A DNA stretch of 11,118 nucleotides. Source: a bacterium. Lineage in GTDB: Bacteria > UBP15 > UBA6099 > DSWB01. Under the pieces are notes generated by a model that worked only from the letters and a program-made list of their open reading frames with translations, did not search any database and was not told where the DNA came from. The stretch is from positions 1-11,118 of the forward strand of contig JAGUYV010000192.1 of NCBI GenBank assembly GCA_020061125.1, given 5' to 3'. Shown in pieces: positions 1 through 6,470 of this stretch; the first letter of the stretch is position 1; the number at the start of each line of letters is the position of its first letter. A program made the translations under genes and the position numbers.

Positions 1-1
1 G

Positions 2-745
2 AGCGGCGCGCCAGCGGCTTCGCCTGCCGGATCCCAGACCGCATCGCCCGCGGCCTCCGCTCCCGCAAAGGGCAAAGCGTCAAAGTCCAGACAAGAGTTG
101 CTCCGCGAACTCGAAATCCTCGAAAAGGACATGGACGCGGTCAAGGCGCAGCTCGCAAAACTCAATCAAAACATCCTCATGAATAATCAGCAGTTTCAGG
201 AATGGCAGGAAGTGGCCCAGAGCGGCATGGACAAGTGCAGGGATGTTCTCTTCGGACTGTTCATGGACGCCAGCGCGGGCAAACTCGCGGACCGCTACGA
301 AACCATGTACGATCTTGCCAAAAAGCTCCCGGACCAGCCGCAGCCGCTCATCAAGAGGCTCGGCCGCACCAACGAGCTTTTCACTGCGCTCAAGGACGCC
401 AAGAGCTTCAAAGATGTCCTCGACTGGGCGTATGCGGAAGGGGACACCCTGCCCGGCGCGATTGAGAAGATCCGGGACGGCATCGGCCTGATCGCCGGAC
501 TCAAGGGTTGGGACAAAACGCTTGTCGGCGCGGCATGGGTTTATGGAAGCAACATCGTGGATCTCACCTTTGCCTATACGCAATACTCCGCGGGGTACGA
601 CGCGCTCATGCTCCAGGAAAAGAACATCGAGGAGTTCAACAAAGCTCTGGCCAGCCTCAAGAACCGCATGCAGGACATCGTCGCAAAGACACGGGACGCC
701 AAGCAGCAGTTGTCTGCTCTGCCTGCTGATGAATCCCTTGAATAG
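2..745 (+). CDS. C-terminal part of a coiled-coil protein of unknown function (5' end outside window)
   Basis: The frame is open from the first bases of the window to TAG at 743-745, so the true start lies upstream. A TTG at 98 is only an internal codon of the same frame. The first ~30 visible residues are an Ala/Ser/Pro-rich, low-complexity linker. A charged helical segment follows (about 98-220, starting LLRELEILEKDMDAVKAQLA) with heptad-like Leu spacing. The middle (about 220-590) mixes amphipathic helices with a Gly/Ala-rich stretch (IRDGIGLIAGLKGW). A second coiled coil runs from about 600 to 725. The layout of disordered linker plus two coiled coils around a helical core suggests a structural or scaffold protein. 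I recognise no family and no catalytic motif. The phosphoesterase gene starts 67 bases downstream on the same strand, so co-transcription is possible. Confidence 0.75.
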   Translation, partial: SGAPAASPAGSQTASPAASAPAKGKASKSRQELLRELEILEKDMDAVKAQLAKLNQNILMNNQQFQEWQEVAQSGMDKCRDVLFGLFMDASAGKLADRYETMYDLAKKLPDQPQPLIKRLGRTNELFTALKDAKSFKDVLDWAYAEGDTLPGAIEKIRDGIGLIAGLKGWDKTLVGAAWVYGSNIVDLTFAYTQYSAGYDALMLQEKNIEEFNKALASLKNRMQDIVAKTRDAKQQLSALPADESLE

Positions 746-800
746 GTGTAAAATGAGAGGAGAACGCGAGCGGCATCCAGCCGCGGCTCAATAGAGGACA

Positions 801-806
801 GGGAGG
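801..806 (+). promoter_or_regulatory. Ribosome binding site of the metallophosphoesterase gene
   Basis: GGGAGG lies six bases before ATG 813. This supports that start over later in-frame codons, and it keeps the complete signal peptide. Confidence 0.7.
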
Positions 807-812
807 CGATTC

Positions 813-2084
813 ATGACACAGGGAATCCGGCGGACAGCGGCAGCAAACACAGCGGCGATTGTAATTCTGTGTTTTTCGTTGCTGGTCATCCATTTGCCAG
901 GGAGCGCGGCGCTGGCCGCAGGCGCGTTCGAGCCGGACCGGATCATTTTGAACCTCACGGAAACGCCCGCTACGAGCATGGCCGTAACCTGGCGCACGGC
1001 CGGAAAAATCAAGGATCCCAAAGCGCAGATCGCCGTGGCCCTAGCATCGCCGGCCCTGGATGAAAAGGCCTGGACCGTGGACGCGGTTACCGAATCCGTG
1101 ACCCTTGAAACCGGCAAAACCGTATCCGCGCATTCCGTGGTGTTCCAGTCCCTTCAGCCGGAGACCGTGTATGTATACCGCGTCGGAGGCAACGATGTGT
1201 GGAGTGAGTGGAACCAGTTCCGCACCGCGTCCGCCGCGCCTAAACCGTTCAGGTTTTTGTATTTCGGGGATCCGCAGAACGACATTCTATCCAAGTGCTC
1301 GCGCGTGTTCCGCGAGGCGTATCGCCGTGCGCCGGACGCCGCGTTCTGGCAGTTTGTGGGCGATATCGTGAACAACGGGGAAAACGACAGCGAGTGGGGT
1401 GAGTTCTACGGCGCGGTGGGCTGGGCGCCGCGTGCCACACCCTTCATGTTGCTGCCGGGCAACCACGAGTACAAGAAGAATCCGGCGCCCCTGGCGGGTG
1501 GCAACGGCGGCGAACAAAAAGGCTTGTCCCGATACTGGAGGCCCCAGTTCACTTTCCCGCTCAACGGCCCCGCCGGCCTCGAAGAATCCGCGTATTATTT
1601 CGACTACCAGGGCGTGCGTTTCATCATGCTCAACGGAACGGAAAAAATCGAGGAACAGGCCCGGTGGATCAAGAAAGTCCTGTCGAACAATCCCCAGCGC
1701 TGGACCATCGTTGGCATCCACCAGCCCTTTTATTCAACCGGCCAGGACAGGGACAACATTTACCACCAGAAACTGTTCACCCCGCTGTTTGACAAATACG
1801 GCGTAGACCTCGTGCTGCAGGGACACGATCATACCTACGGGCGTACGCACAAGGTGCGCAATGGCAAGAAACAGGACATCAACGCCAGGGGAACGGTTTA
1901 TGTGGTGACCGTAACCGGACCCAAACAGTACAAGCCCAGCGCTCTGTATGAAAAGCTCATGGCCAAAACTGGAACGCAGACCCAGTTGTATCAGGTCATC
2001 AGTGTTGACACGAACAAACTCACATACGAATCCTATACCGTCACCGGCGAACTGTTTGATTCGTTCGTGTTGGAAAAGAAATAA
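813..2084 (+). CDS. Secreted purple-acid-phosphatase-like metallophosphoesterase
   Basis: The 423-residue protein is a predicted extracytoplasmic phosphoesterase. Residues 1-36 form a signal peptide: basic start, hydrophobic core (AAIVILCFSLLVIHLPG) and a likely cut after SAALA. Residues ~38-140 resemble the fibronectin-III-like N-terminal domain of purple acid phosphatases (TPATSMAVTWRT; a Tyr-rich VYVYRVGG strand; ending NQFRTAS). The calcineurin-like domain follows with its dinuclear-metal motifs in order: FGDPQ (D153), VGDIV (D184), GNHE (N217, H218), VGIHQP (H303) and GHDHTYGRTH (H338, H340). Classical purple acid phosphatases have GDxxY, where Tyr is an iron ligand. Here the motif reads GDIVN, so the enzyme may be a non-purple bacterial relative that uses other metals. 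Substrate is unknown (phosphomonoester or phosphodiester). It starts 67 bases after the coiled-coil gene and converges with the next gene, which is on the other strand. Confidence 0.9.
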   Translation: MTQGIRRTAAANTAAIVILCFSLLVIHLPGSAALAAGAFEPDRIILNLTETPATSMAVTWRTAGKIKDPKAQIAVALASPALDEKAWTVDAVTESVTLETGKTVSAHSVVFQSLQPETVYVYRVGGNDVWSEWNQFRTASAAPKPFRFLYFGDPQNDILSKCSRVFREAYRRAPDAAFWQFVGDIVNNGENDSEWGEFYGAVGWAPRATPFMLLPGNHEYKKNPAPLAGGNGGEQKGLSRYWRPQFTFPLNGPAGLEESAYYFDYQGVRFIMLNGTEKIEEQARWIKKVLSNNPQRWTIVGIHQPFYSTGQDRDNIYHQKLFTPLFDKYGVDLVLQGHDHTYGRTHKVRNGKKQDINARGTVYVVTVTGPKQYKPSALYEKLMAKTGTQTQLYQVISVDTNKLTYESYTVTGELFDSFVLEKK

Positions 2085-2113
2085 CCGCGGCGTCGTGGGC
2101 TGGCCCGCGGGAT

Positions 2114-3610
2114 TCAGATTCCCATGAACAGCGCACGCAGTTTGGTGACGCGCGTCATGGCGCTCATGAGCGCCTCGCGCACCGGATAGTCCACCCGGCG
2201 CAGGCGATCCATGGGTTCGCCGTCGAGCGTGCGCAGCACCTGCACCATGGTGCGCGCGGCCGGCTCCAATCTCTTAACCGCCACCTTGTCCAGCGTGTCT
2301 TCCTCGTTCAGCAGATACAGCGGCGGGCTGATGAAATTCACCACGGGCACGCCGTGCAGGTGGAAATCGCCGCCGTCCGTGGGCGGGAATTCGCCCATGG
2401 GTCCGTGCGCGGGAAGCAGCATGGTGCGGTCCAGGTGGTTATCTTCCACGGCGTCGAACACCGCCCGCTTCACCGCGCGGTTGAATGGCACGAACGCGCC
2501 GATGAAATCCGGCCGGTCCAGAGTTTCCAGGGTGCCGTCGGGTTTCTCCACGGCCTCGAGGGCGATGTGCTCCATGTGAAATTCCAGCGCCACCTTGTCA
2601 AGCAGCGCGCCCTGGTTGCGCTCGATGAAGGTGCGCGTGCCGATGGAGCCGTAGAAGTGGCCCGCGGTGAACATGACGATGAGTTTGTGCTTGAGTTCGC
2701 GCGCCGCGGCGAAGTGCCTGGCCGCGCCCAGAACCACCGCGCATCCCGAAGCGTCCTCCACCGCGGAACTGAACGGCGCGTCGTGGTGCGACGCGATGAT
2801 GAATGTGTCCTCGGATTCGCCGGGCAGCTCGCCGATCACATTGTGCGTGACCCCGGGTTTCAGAGTCCCCGTGAGCAGCAGGCGCGCGTGCGCGGATTCC
2901 TTTTTCGCGGCCTCCCGGATTTTCGCGCCCGTCACGCGATCCACCCAGAAGCCCGGCACGGGCTTGTCGTGTATGTCCTTTTCCTTGAAGCCGTAGGGCG
3001 CGTAATGCTTGTGTCCGCCCGCATAGTGGTCCGCGAGGATGCCGATGAACCCCGCGGCGCCGCGGCGCGCCGCCTCGCGGTACAGCGCCCAGTGCATGCG
3101 CACCCACACCGCGCGGCGGCTCTCGCCCTTCATCGTGTCCCCGGGGTCGTGCAGCCCCATGCAGAATTTCTCCAGGTCGTCCGTGGCCAGTTCCGGAAAC
3201 TTGATGTCAGCCACAATCACGCGGCCCTTCCACTTTTTGAACACGCGTGCGCCGGGGTCGAAAGGATCCACGAACAGAAGCCGCCCCTCCACTCCCTGCG
3301 CGGGCGTGAATTGCGTGAACGGAATATAGAACGCAGGAACCTCGGCGAAATCCGCCTCGCCCTTGTATCTTATTGACAACTTGTAGTCTTCTGCCTGCCA
3401 CACGCGCATGGGGATGGGGTCCTTGCGCACATTCTCGAACCCCGCCGCGCGCAGCGCGTCCGCAAGGTAATCCTCGCCCCGGTGGTCCGCATCCGTGCCC
3501 GCGCGCCGGGGGCCGAGCGCATACAAATCCTTGATCACATTGAACATCTCATCCTGCGACGGCACAAGCGTGCCGCCCGGTTTATCGTCCGATCTTTCAT
3601 GGCTGTTCAT
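2114..3610 (-). CDS. M28-family peptidase homologue with a PA-like insert and altered metal ligands
   Basis: The 498-residue protein has no signal peptide, so it is probably cytoplasmic. ATG 3610 is supported by GAGGTGA six bases upstream. Residues ~20-85 look like the N-terminal part of an M28 aminopeptidase (LYALGPRRAGTDADHRGEDY). Residues ~95-250 form a PA-like insert. The catalytic-type domain begins at ~256 (HNVIGELPGESEDTFIIASH). The first zinc motif is present: H275-x-D277 in ASHHDAP and D286 in VEDASG. The Glu-Glu that normally follows is TAGHFYG here (G317, H318). The usual Asp in NxDM is replaced in LEFHMEH (H345, H348). The final His four residues before DT is Leu (LLNEEDTLDKV). 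The protein may bind metal in another way or be a non-peptidase relative. The alignment is mine, from memory of the family consensus. Confidence 0.75.
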   Translation of the reverse strand: MNSHERSDDKPGGTLVPSQDEMFNVIKDLYALGPRRAGTDADHRGEDYLADALRAAGFENVRKDPIPMRVWQAEDYKLSIRYKGEADFAEVPAFYIPFTQFTPAQGVEGRLLFVDPFDPGARVFKKWKGRVIVADIKFPELATDDLEKFCMGLHDPGDTMKGESRRAVWVRMHWALYREAARRGAAGFIGILADHYAGGHKHYAPYGFKEKDIHDKPVPGFWVDRVTGAKIREAAKKESAHARLLLTGTLKPGVTHNVIGELPGESEDTFIIASHHDAPFSSAVEDASGCAVVLGAARHFAAARELKHKLIVMFTAGHFYGSIGTRTFIERNQGALLDKVALEFHMEHIALEAVEKPDGTLETLDRPDFIGAFVPFNRAVKRAVFDAVEDNHLDRTMLLPAHGPMGEFPPTDGGDFHLHGVPVVNFISPPLYLLNEEDTLDKVAVKRLEPAARTMVQVLRTLDGEPMDRLRRVDYPVREALMSAMTRVTKLRALFMGI

Positions 3611-3616
3611 AGCAAA

Positions 3617-3623
3617 TCACCTC
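3617..3623 (-). promoter_or_regulatory. Ribosome binding site of the M28-like gene
   Basis: The minus strand reads GAGGTGA, six bases before the ATG at 3610. It fixes the start of the M28-like gene. Confidence 0.65.
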
Positions 3624-3630
3624 ACACGGG

Positions 3631-3636
3631 ATTGTA
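3631..3636 (-). promoter_or_regulatory. Possible -10 box for the M28-like gene
   Basis: The minus strand reads GATACAAT, with TACAAT at 3631-3636, about 20 bases before the start codon. No good -35 box is seen 15-19 bases upstream, so this is a weak call. Confidence 0.25.
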
Positions 3637-3752
3637 TCACGAAAACAAGAGAAAGCAGCGCCGCCGGGCCGGAAACCGGACGCCGCCGCATGCCGCTGAT
3701 GCAGGAAGCGAGAGGCAAGGCAGCAGAAAAGAAATGACAAAATCAAAGATAT

Positions 3753-3778
3753 CCACGAAGCACACGAAGAACACGAAA
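3753..3778 (+). repeat. CACGAAG short-period repeat, three units
   Basis: CACGAAG occurs at 3754-3760 and 3763-3769, and as CACGAAA at 3772-3778, exactly nine bases apart. The stretch lies in the 255-base spacer between two genes and is not part of any convincing reading frame. I recall similar CACGAAG arrays in spacers of environmental bacterial genomes; their function is unknown to me. Confidence 0.6.
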
Positions 3779-3811
3779 GAACGGTCGAAGGCCGCTCTGA
3801 CATGATCCTGC

Positions 3812-3835
3812 TCCGCGTCTCCGCGCTTCCGTGGT
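3812..3835 (+). repeat. TCCGCG short-period repeat, three units
   Basis: Three units of eight bases follow one another: TCCGCGTC, TCCGCGCT and TCCGTGGT. They sit 33 bases after the CACGAAG repeat in the same spacer. Their TCCGTGG end is the reverse complement of the CCACG(G)A theme of the other repeat, so the two could partly pair. Confidence 0.5.
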
Positions 3836-3841
3836 GTACTC

Positions 3842-3859
3842 AAAAAGACCGCCCGGCGG
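3842..3859 (-). terminator. Likely intrinsic terminator of hisF
   Basis: Seven bases past the hisF stop, the minus strand reads CCGC-CGG-GCGG (3849-3859) and then TCTTTTT. The stem is short but all G-C and is followed by a U-run, as in a small rho-independent terminator. Confidence 0.5.
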
Positions 3860-3865
3860 AGCGCG

Positions 3866-4630
3866 TCACAGCTTCACGGGGATGCCCTGCGACTGAAGAT
3901 GTTCCTTCATCTGCCTGATGGTGAAAGTGCCGAAATGCGCAATGGACGCCACCAGGACCGCGGCTGCGCCCGCCTGCAGCACGGCATCGGAAAGATGTTC
4001 CAGTTTGCCCGCGCCGCCGGAAGCGATGACCGGGATTTGCACAGCCTGCGCGATGGCGCGCGTCATGGGAATGTCATAGCCGTTGAGCGTGCCGTCCGCG
4101 TCCATGCTTGTGGGCAGCAGCGCGCCGACACCCGCGTTCTGCATGCGTTTGGCCCACTCCACCGCGTCAATGCCCGTGCCCTTGGTGCCCGCATTGATGA
4201 CCACCTCGAAACCCGAGGGCGCGGCGTCCGACTTGCGCGTATCAATGGCGATGGTCACGCGATCGCCTCCCACGGCGGCGACCACCTCGGAAACCATGTC
4301 CGGATTTTTCACAGCGGCCGTATTGATGGAAATTTTGGACGCGCCCACGGCCAGAAGCGCCTCGGCGTCCCCGGCGCTGCCGATGCCGCCGCCCACGGTC
4401 AGCGGAATGCCGCAGCGATCCGCCGTGCGCCGCACCACCTCGCGCATGGTCTTGCGCTTTTCCACCGTGGCCGTGATGTCCAGGAACACCAGTTCGTCCG
4501 CGCCCGCCGCGCTGTACGCCGCCGCGCTCTCCGCCGGATCCCCCACGTCGCGGATGTTCACAAAATTGATTCCCTTGACCAGCCGCCCGTCGCGCACATC
4601 AAGGCACGGAATGACTTTGCAATAGTCCAT
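3866..4630 (-). CDS. hisF: Imidazole glycerol phosphate synthase, cyclase subunit HisF
   Basis: HisF takes ammonia made by the glutaminase HisH and converts PRFAR to imidazole glycerol phosphate and AICAR in histidine synthesis. The 254 residues match the usual length and the (beta/alpha)8 barrel. Both catalytic aspartates are at the expected places: D11 (IPCLDV) and D130 (IAIDTR). The phosphate-binding loops are also present: VGGGIG (79-84), NTAAVKNP (103-110), TSMDADGT (174-181) and ASGGAGK (203-209). ATG 4630 is preceded by GGAGGAGG at six bases. Compared with Thermotoga HisF, E46 and K99 are kept, but R5 is K, D98 is S98, and E167 corresponds to A170. The last two positions concern the HisH interface and ammonia gate. 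No other his gene lies within the window, so hisF is outside a his operon at least on these sides. Confidence 0.95.
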   Translation of the reverse strand: MDYCKVIPCLDVRDGRLVKGINFVNIRDVGDPAESAAAYSAAGADELVFLDITATVEKRKTMREVVRRTADRCGIPLTVGGGIGSAGDAEALLAVGASKISINTAAVKNPDMVSEVVAAVGGDRVTIAIDTRKSDAAPSGFEVVINAGTKGTGIDAVEWAKRMQNAGVGALLPTSMDADGTLNGYDIPMTRAIAQAVQIPVIASGGAGKLEHLSDAVLQAGAAAVLVASIAHFGTFTIRQMKEHLQSQGIPVKL

Positions 4631-4636
4631 GACAAT

Positions 4637-4644
4637 CCTCCTCC
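4637..4644 (-). promoter_or_regulatory. Ribosome binding site of hisF
   Basis: The minus strand reads GGAGGAGG, six bases before ATG 4630. It is a strong Shine-Dalgarno sequence. Confidence 0.75.
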
Positions 4645-4686
4645 GAATGCAAAAACTCGCGTCCCCTCGCGGGACACCGGAACCCT

Positions 4687-4692
4687 ATTATA
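4687..4692 (-). promoter_or_regulatory. Possible -10 box for hisF
   Basis: The minus strand reads TGTATAAT, a perfect -10 hexamer about 57 bases before the hisF start. I see no -35 box at a normal distance (CGCATG at 17 bases). It may be a weak or activator-dependent promoter, or chance. Confidence 0.35.
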
Positions 4693-4755
4693 CATCTTGC
4701 GCGCGCAGCCATGCGTGTTTGCTAGAACAACAAATGCGCTTGCGCTCACGGTTGA

Positions 4756-4776
4756 AAGTGTGCGTCGAGCACACTT
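4756..4776 (-). terminator. Hairpin downstream of tRNA-Ser, possible terminator or processing signal
   Basis: AAGTGTGC (4756-4763) and GCACACTT (4769-4776) form a perfect 8-bp stem with a 5-base loop, 18 bases past the tRNA 3' end on the minus strand. Only a short T-run follows (TTT), so its terminator role is uncertain. A T5 run (4789-4793) lies between tRNA and hairpin. Confidence 0.4.
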
Positions 4777-4793
4777 CTGGTATGTGTGAAAAA

Positions 4794-4883
4794 CGGAGGA
4801 GGTGGGATTCGAACCCACGTCGGTGCGGTTAACACCGAAACGGTTTTCGAGACCGCCGCCTTCAGCCGCTCGGCCACCCCTCC
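4794..4883 (-). tRNA. tRNA-Ser, anticodon CGA
   Basis: Read on the minus strand, the gene is 90 bases with a complete cloverleaf. The acceptor stem pairs GGAGGGG (4877-4883) with CTCCTCC (4795-4801), including one G-U pair, and the discriminator is G at 4794. The anticodon stem is GCGGT/ACCGT around the loop CTCGAAA, and anticodon CGA is at 4849-4847, reading the UCG codon. A long class II variable arm (stem CGGTG/CACCG) confirms serine. The T arm is GTGGG-TTCGAAT-CCCAC. No CCA is encoded, so the tail must be added after transcription. It has its own strong promoter just upstream. Confidence 0.97.
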
Positions 4884-4899
4884 AAAACCAAACATCCCG

Positions 4900-4928
4900 A
4901 TTATAACTTGCTTTTTTCTAAACGTCAA
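4900..4928 (-). promoter_or_regulatory. Near-consensus sigma-70 promoter of tRNA-Ser
   Basis: On the minus strand, TTGACG (4928-4923) and TATAAT (4905-4900) are separated by exactly 17 bases. The -10 box ends 16 bases before the first base of the tRNA, leaving a leader of only about ten bases. Five of six -35 bases and all six -10 bases match the consensus. Confidence 0.85.
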
Positions 4929-4952
4929 TTTCTTGTTTTCCGTAATATCGCT

Positions 4953-4980
4953 AGGAGCAAGGTAGGAGCAAAAGGAGCAA
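4953..4980 (+). repeat. AGGAGCAA repeat, three units
   Basis: AGGAGCAA occurs at 4953-4960, 4964-4971 and 4973-4980, with steps of 11 and 9 bases. It lies about 25 bases upstream of the tRNA-Ser promoter, at the edge of the AT-rich region. I see no coding explanation. Confidence 0.55.
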
Positions 4981-5100
4981 GATAAAGGAATGAGTACTTC
5001 ATGGCATTTTGGATTGTAGCCAATTAAAAGGGCGGCAACTGGTCTCAGTAGTGTAAAATCAGTTAAATGTATCTGAAAACAATCAAGGGAAGCCTTGATG

Positions 5101-5129
5101 TTGAACGGAGGCTGGTTTTCTTGTAATAT
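5101..5129 (+). promoter_or_regulatory. Possible promoter of the TPR gene
   Basis: TTGAAC (5101-5106) and TAATAT (5124-5129) are 17 bases apart. This gives a leader of about 120 bases before the TPR start. The match is moderate and the region is AT-rich, so chance is possible. Confidence 0.3.
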
Positions 5130-5257
5130 ATGTTGAAGATGCAGGCTTTCACGAAATCCGACTATATGAGCCACTATGTTTTCGGCAATTTAGCCCCCGG
5201 TGGAAGCCAAAAGGAATTTTGACATGGAGAATGTAGGATGAAAGGAAAGGTTCATAT

Positions 5258-6376
5258 TTGAGTATATCAAAATACTATTTATCCTTTACGCTCCAAGCAA
5301 CTTACTTTTTATTTTGGTGCATTTTATTTATTGTCTCCGCATCTTTTTCCATCTATGCAAATTACGAGTGTGAGAGCACTGTTGAATGTTTACAAAAAGC
5401 GAATAAAGCGATGGAAGACTATGATTTAGATGCGGCAATTGCATATTGGGAAAGAGATATCGAAATCGAAGAAGAGAGCGGCGTTGAGTTTGAAGGGGAT
5501 GTGAATCCTGTCTTTCATCATGCAGGCCACATGTTAGTAAATTGCCTTTTTGAAAGAGCGACGGTTTTTTCGCATTTTAATTTCCCGGAACAAGCCATTG
5601 ATGATTATACACGCATTTTAGAGGTACAAGATACCTACCCAGTCAATGAACACGAAATTCCAGAACCTGCCATATACTCATTTCGAGGATGGGAGTTGCT
5701 TACGATTGCTGAATATGAAGACGCAATTGCTGATTACGATTCTTCAATTGAAATTATGGAAGAATTAGACTCCCCCAAATTACATGTAATGCTTGCAGAT
5801 AATTATATGAATCGTGGCTATACATATTATTTCTTAGGGGAGGTAGAAAAGGCTAAAAGCGATATTGATATTTCGTTGGAACTCAATGATGATTCAGTGC
5901 TTGCAAAATGTGTTGCCATTGAAGTGTCATTGTCATCAGATTCCCCGGAATCTATATTGGATATGATGAACCGGGATTATCAAAAATGCGAAAATATGGA
6001 CGAAGACAGTGTTTATATCAAAGCATTTCGACTTATATATGACGAGTTGCTTGACACAGGGTCTTTCCCTGATATAGATATCATTTCAGAAAAGGCAAGT
6101 GAAGCATTTGACAACGATAACTTTGAGGAAGCTGCGATATTGTATAAAACTATCAATTATTTGGAACCTGAAAATCCCGTATTTACATATAACCTTGCTT
6201 TGAGCTTCGCACATATTGATGATAACAACGAATCATTGCGTTATTATTACAGATATCTATATCTTGACCCAGACACAAATGAACGAGACGAAATAATGGA
6301 TATTATTAATGAACTTCAGCCCCAAGAGACCATGTATGACCTCGCGCAAATGTATAAGAAAGAAATGGGAGAGTAG
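5258..6376 (+). CDS. Exported TPR-repeat protein of unknown function
   Basis: The 372-residue protein starts at TTG 5258, preceded by GGAAAGG (5244-5250) at seven bases. The only ATG in the same frame nearby (5231) is followed at once by a stop. Residues ~8-34 are hydrophobic (FLFWCILFIVSASFSIYA), which suggests a signal peptide cut near residue 34 or a membrane anchor. The rest is helical and very acidic, with TPR-type helix pairs: about 47-70 (KAMEDYDLDAAIAYWERDI), 92-122 (FPEQAIDDYTRIL), 138-170 (YEDAIADYDSSIEIM), 180-210 (RGYTYYFLGEVEKAKSDI), 275-305 (FEEAAILYKTINYLEP) and 308-338 (NESLRYYYRYLYLDP). TPRs bind partner proteins, so an envelope scaffold role is likely, but no partner is visible. 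The gene is far AT-richer than its flanks (6241-6300 has 19 G/C of 60), suggesting transfer. It ends ten bases before an IS-type inverted repeat. Confidence 0.85.
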   Translation: MSISKYYLSFTLQATYFLFWCILFIVSASFSIYANYECESTVECLQKANKAMEDYDLDAAIAYWERDIEIEEESGVEFEGDVNPVFHHAGHMLVNCLFERATVFSHFNFPEQAIDDYTRILEVQDTYPVNEHEIPEPAIYSFRGWELLTIAEYEDAIADYDSSIEIMEELDSPKLHVMLADNYMNRGYTYYFLGEVEKAKSDIDISLELNDDSVLAKCVAIEVSLSSDSPESILDMMNRDYQKCENMDEDSVYIKAFRLIYDELLDTGSFPDIDIISEKASEAFDNDNFEEAAILYKTINYLEPENPVFTYNLALSFAHIDDNNESLRYYYRYLYLDPDTNERDEIMDIINELQPQETMYDLAQMYKKEMGE

Positions 6377-6385
6377 GATTTCTCG

Positions 6386-6424
6386 TGGCCTGCCCCCGAA
6401 ATGAGTACCAGTTAGAATGTTAGG
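6386..6424 (+). repeat. Left terminal inverted repeat (IS3-like)
   Basis: It begins TGGCCTGCCCCCG and ends GAATGTTAGG. It aligns with the reverse complement of 7786-7825 at 31 of 40 positions with one gap (hand alignment). From memory, IS3-family ends often start TGACCTGCCCCC, so the outer bases fit. It starts ten bases after the TPR stop codon. Confidence 0.7.
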
Positions 6425-6470
6425 TTTTGACTTTGCCTTTGTTTTAGCTTTTGATTTTGGCTTTGCATTT
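6423..6470 (+). repeat. Degenerate hexanucleotide repeat GNYTTT, eight units
   Basis: Eight units follow in exact six-base phase: GGTTTT, GACTTT, GCCTTT, GTTTTA, GCTTTT, GATTTT, GGCTTT and GCATTT. On the minus strand this puts Lys at every second codon in the transposase frame. The array begins at the inner edge of the left inverted repeat and runs into the end of the transposase remnant. Confidence 0.6.

Larger units (their letters stand above)
4929..5257. other. Gene-free spacer at the left edge of the AT-rich region
   Basis: These 329 bases have no reading frame I can defend. They hold three AGGAGCAA units near the left end and a possible promoter for the TPR gene at 5101-5129. Base composition drops here from GC-rich to AT-rich, and this is where the accessory block begins. 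Confidence 0.6.

Noticed and set aside
753-794. A 13-codon frame (MRGERERHPAAAQ) between the coiled-coil gene and the phosphoesterase gene
   Set aside because: Its ribosome site is too close and poor, the peptide has no regulatory feature, and a frame this short is expected by chance.
2085-2113. A terminator between the convergent phosphoesterase and M28-like genes
   Set aside because: CCGCGG and CCCGCGGG could pair, but the stem is short, the palindromes self-pair and there is no T-run.
2354-3376. A 340-codon plus-strand frame
   Set aside because: It is antisense to the M28-like gene and is rich in Arg, His, Val and Ala without domain pattern.
3753-3835. CRISPR-like array
   Set aside because: Unit periods of 8-9 bases leave no spacers, and there are no cas genes.
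4794-4883. tRNA-Ser as the attachment site of the AT-rich block
   Set aside because: The block lies on the 5' side of the tRNA, no copy of the tRNA 3' end is visible near 7980, and no integrase gene is present.
4746-5174. A 142-codon minus-strand frame with a plausible length
   Set aside because: It runs straight through tRNA-Ser and its promoter; the part GVAERLKAAVSKTVSV is simply translated tRNA. The upstream half resembles nothing I know.
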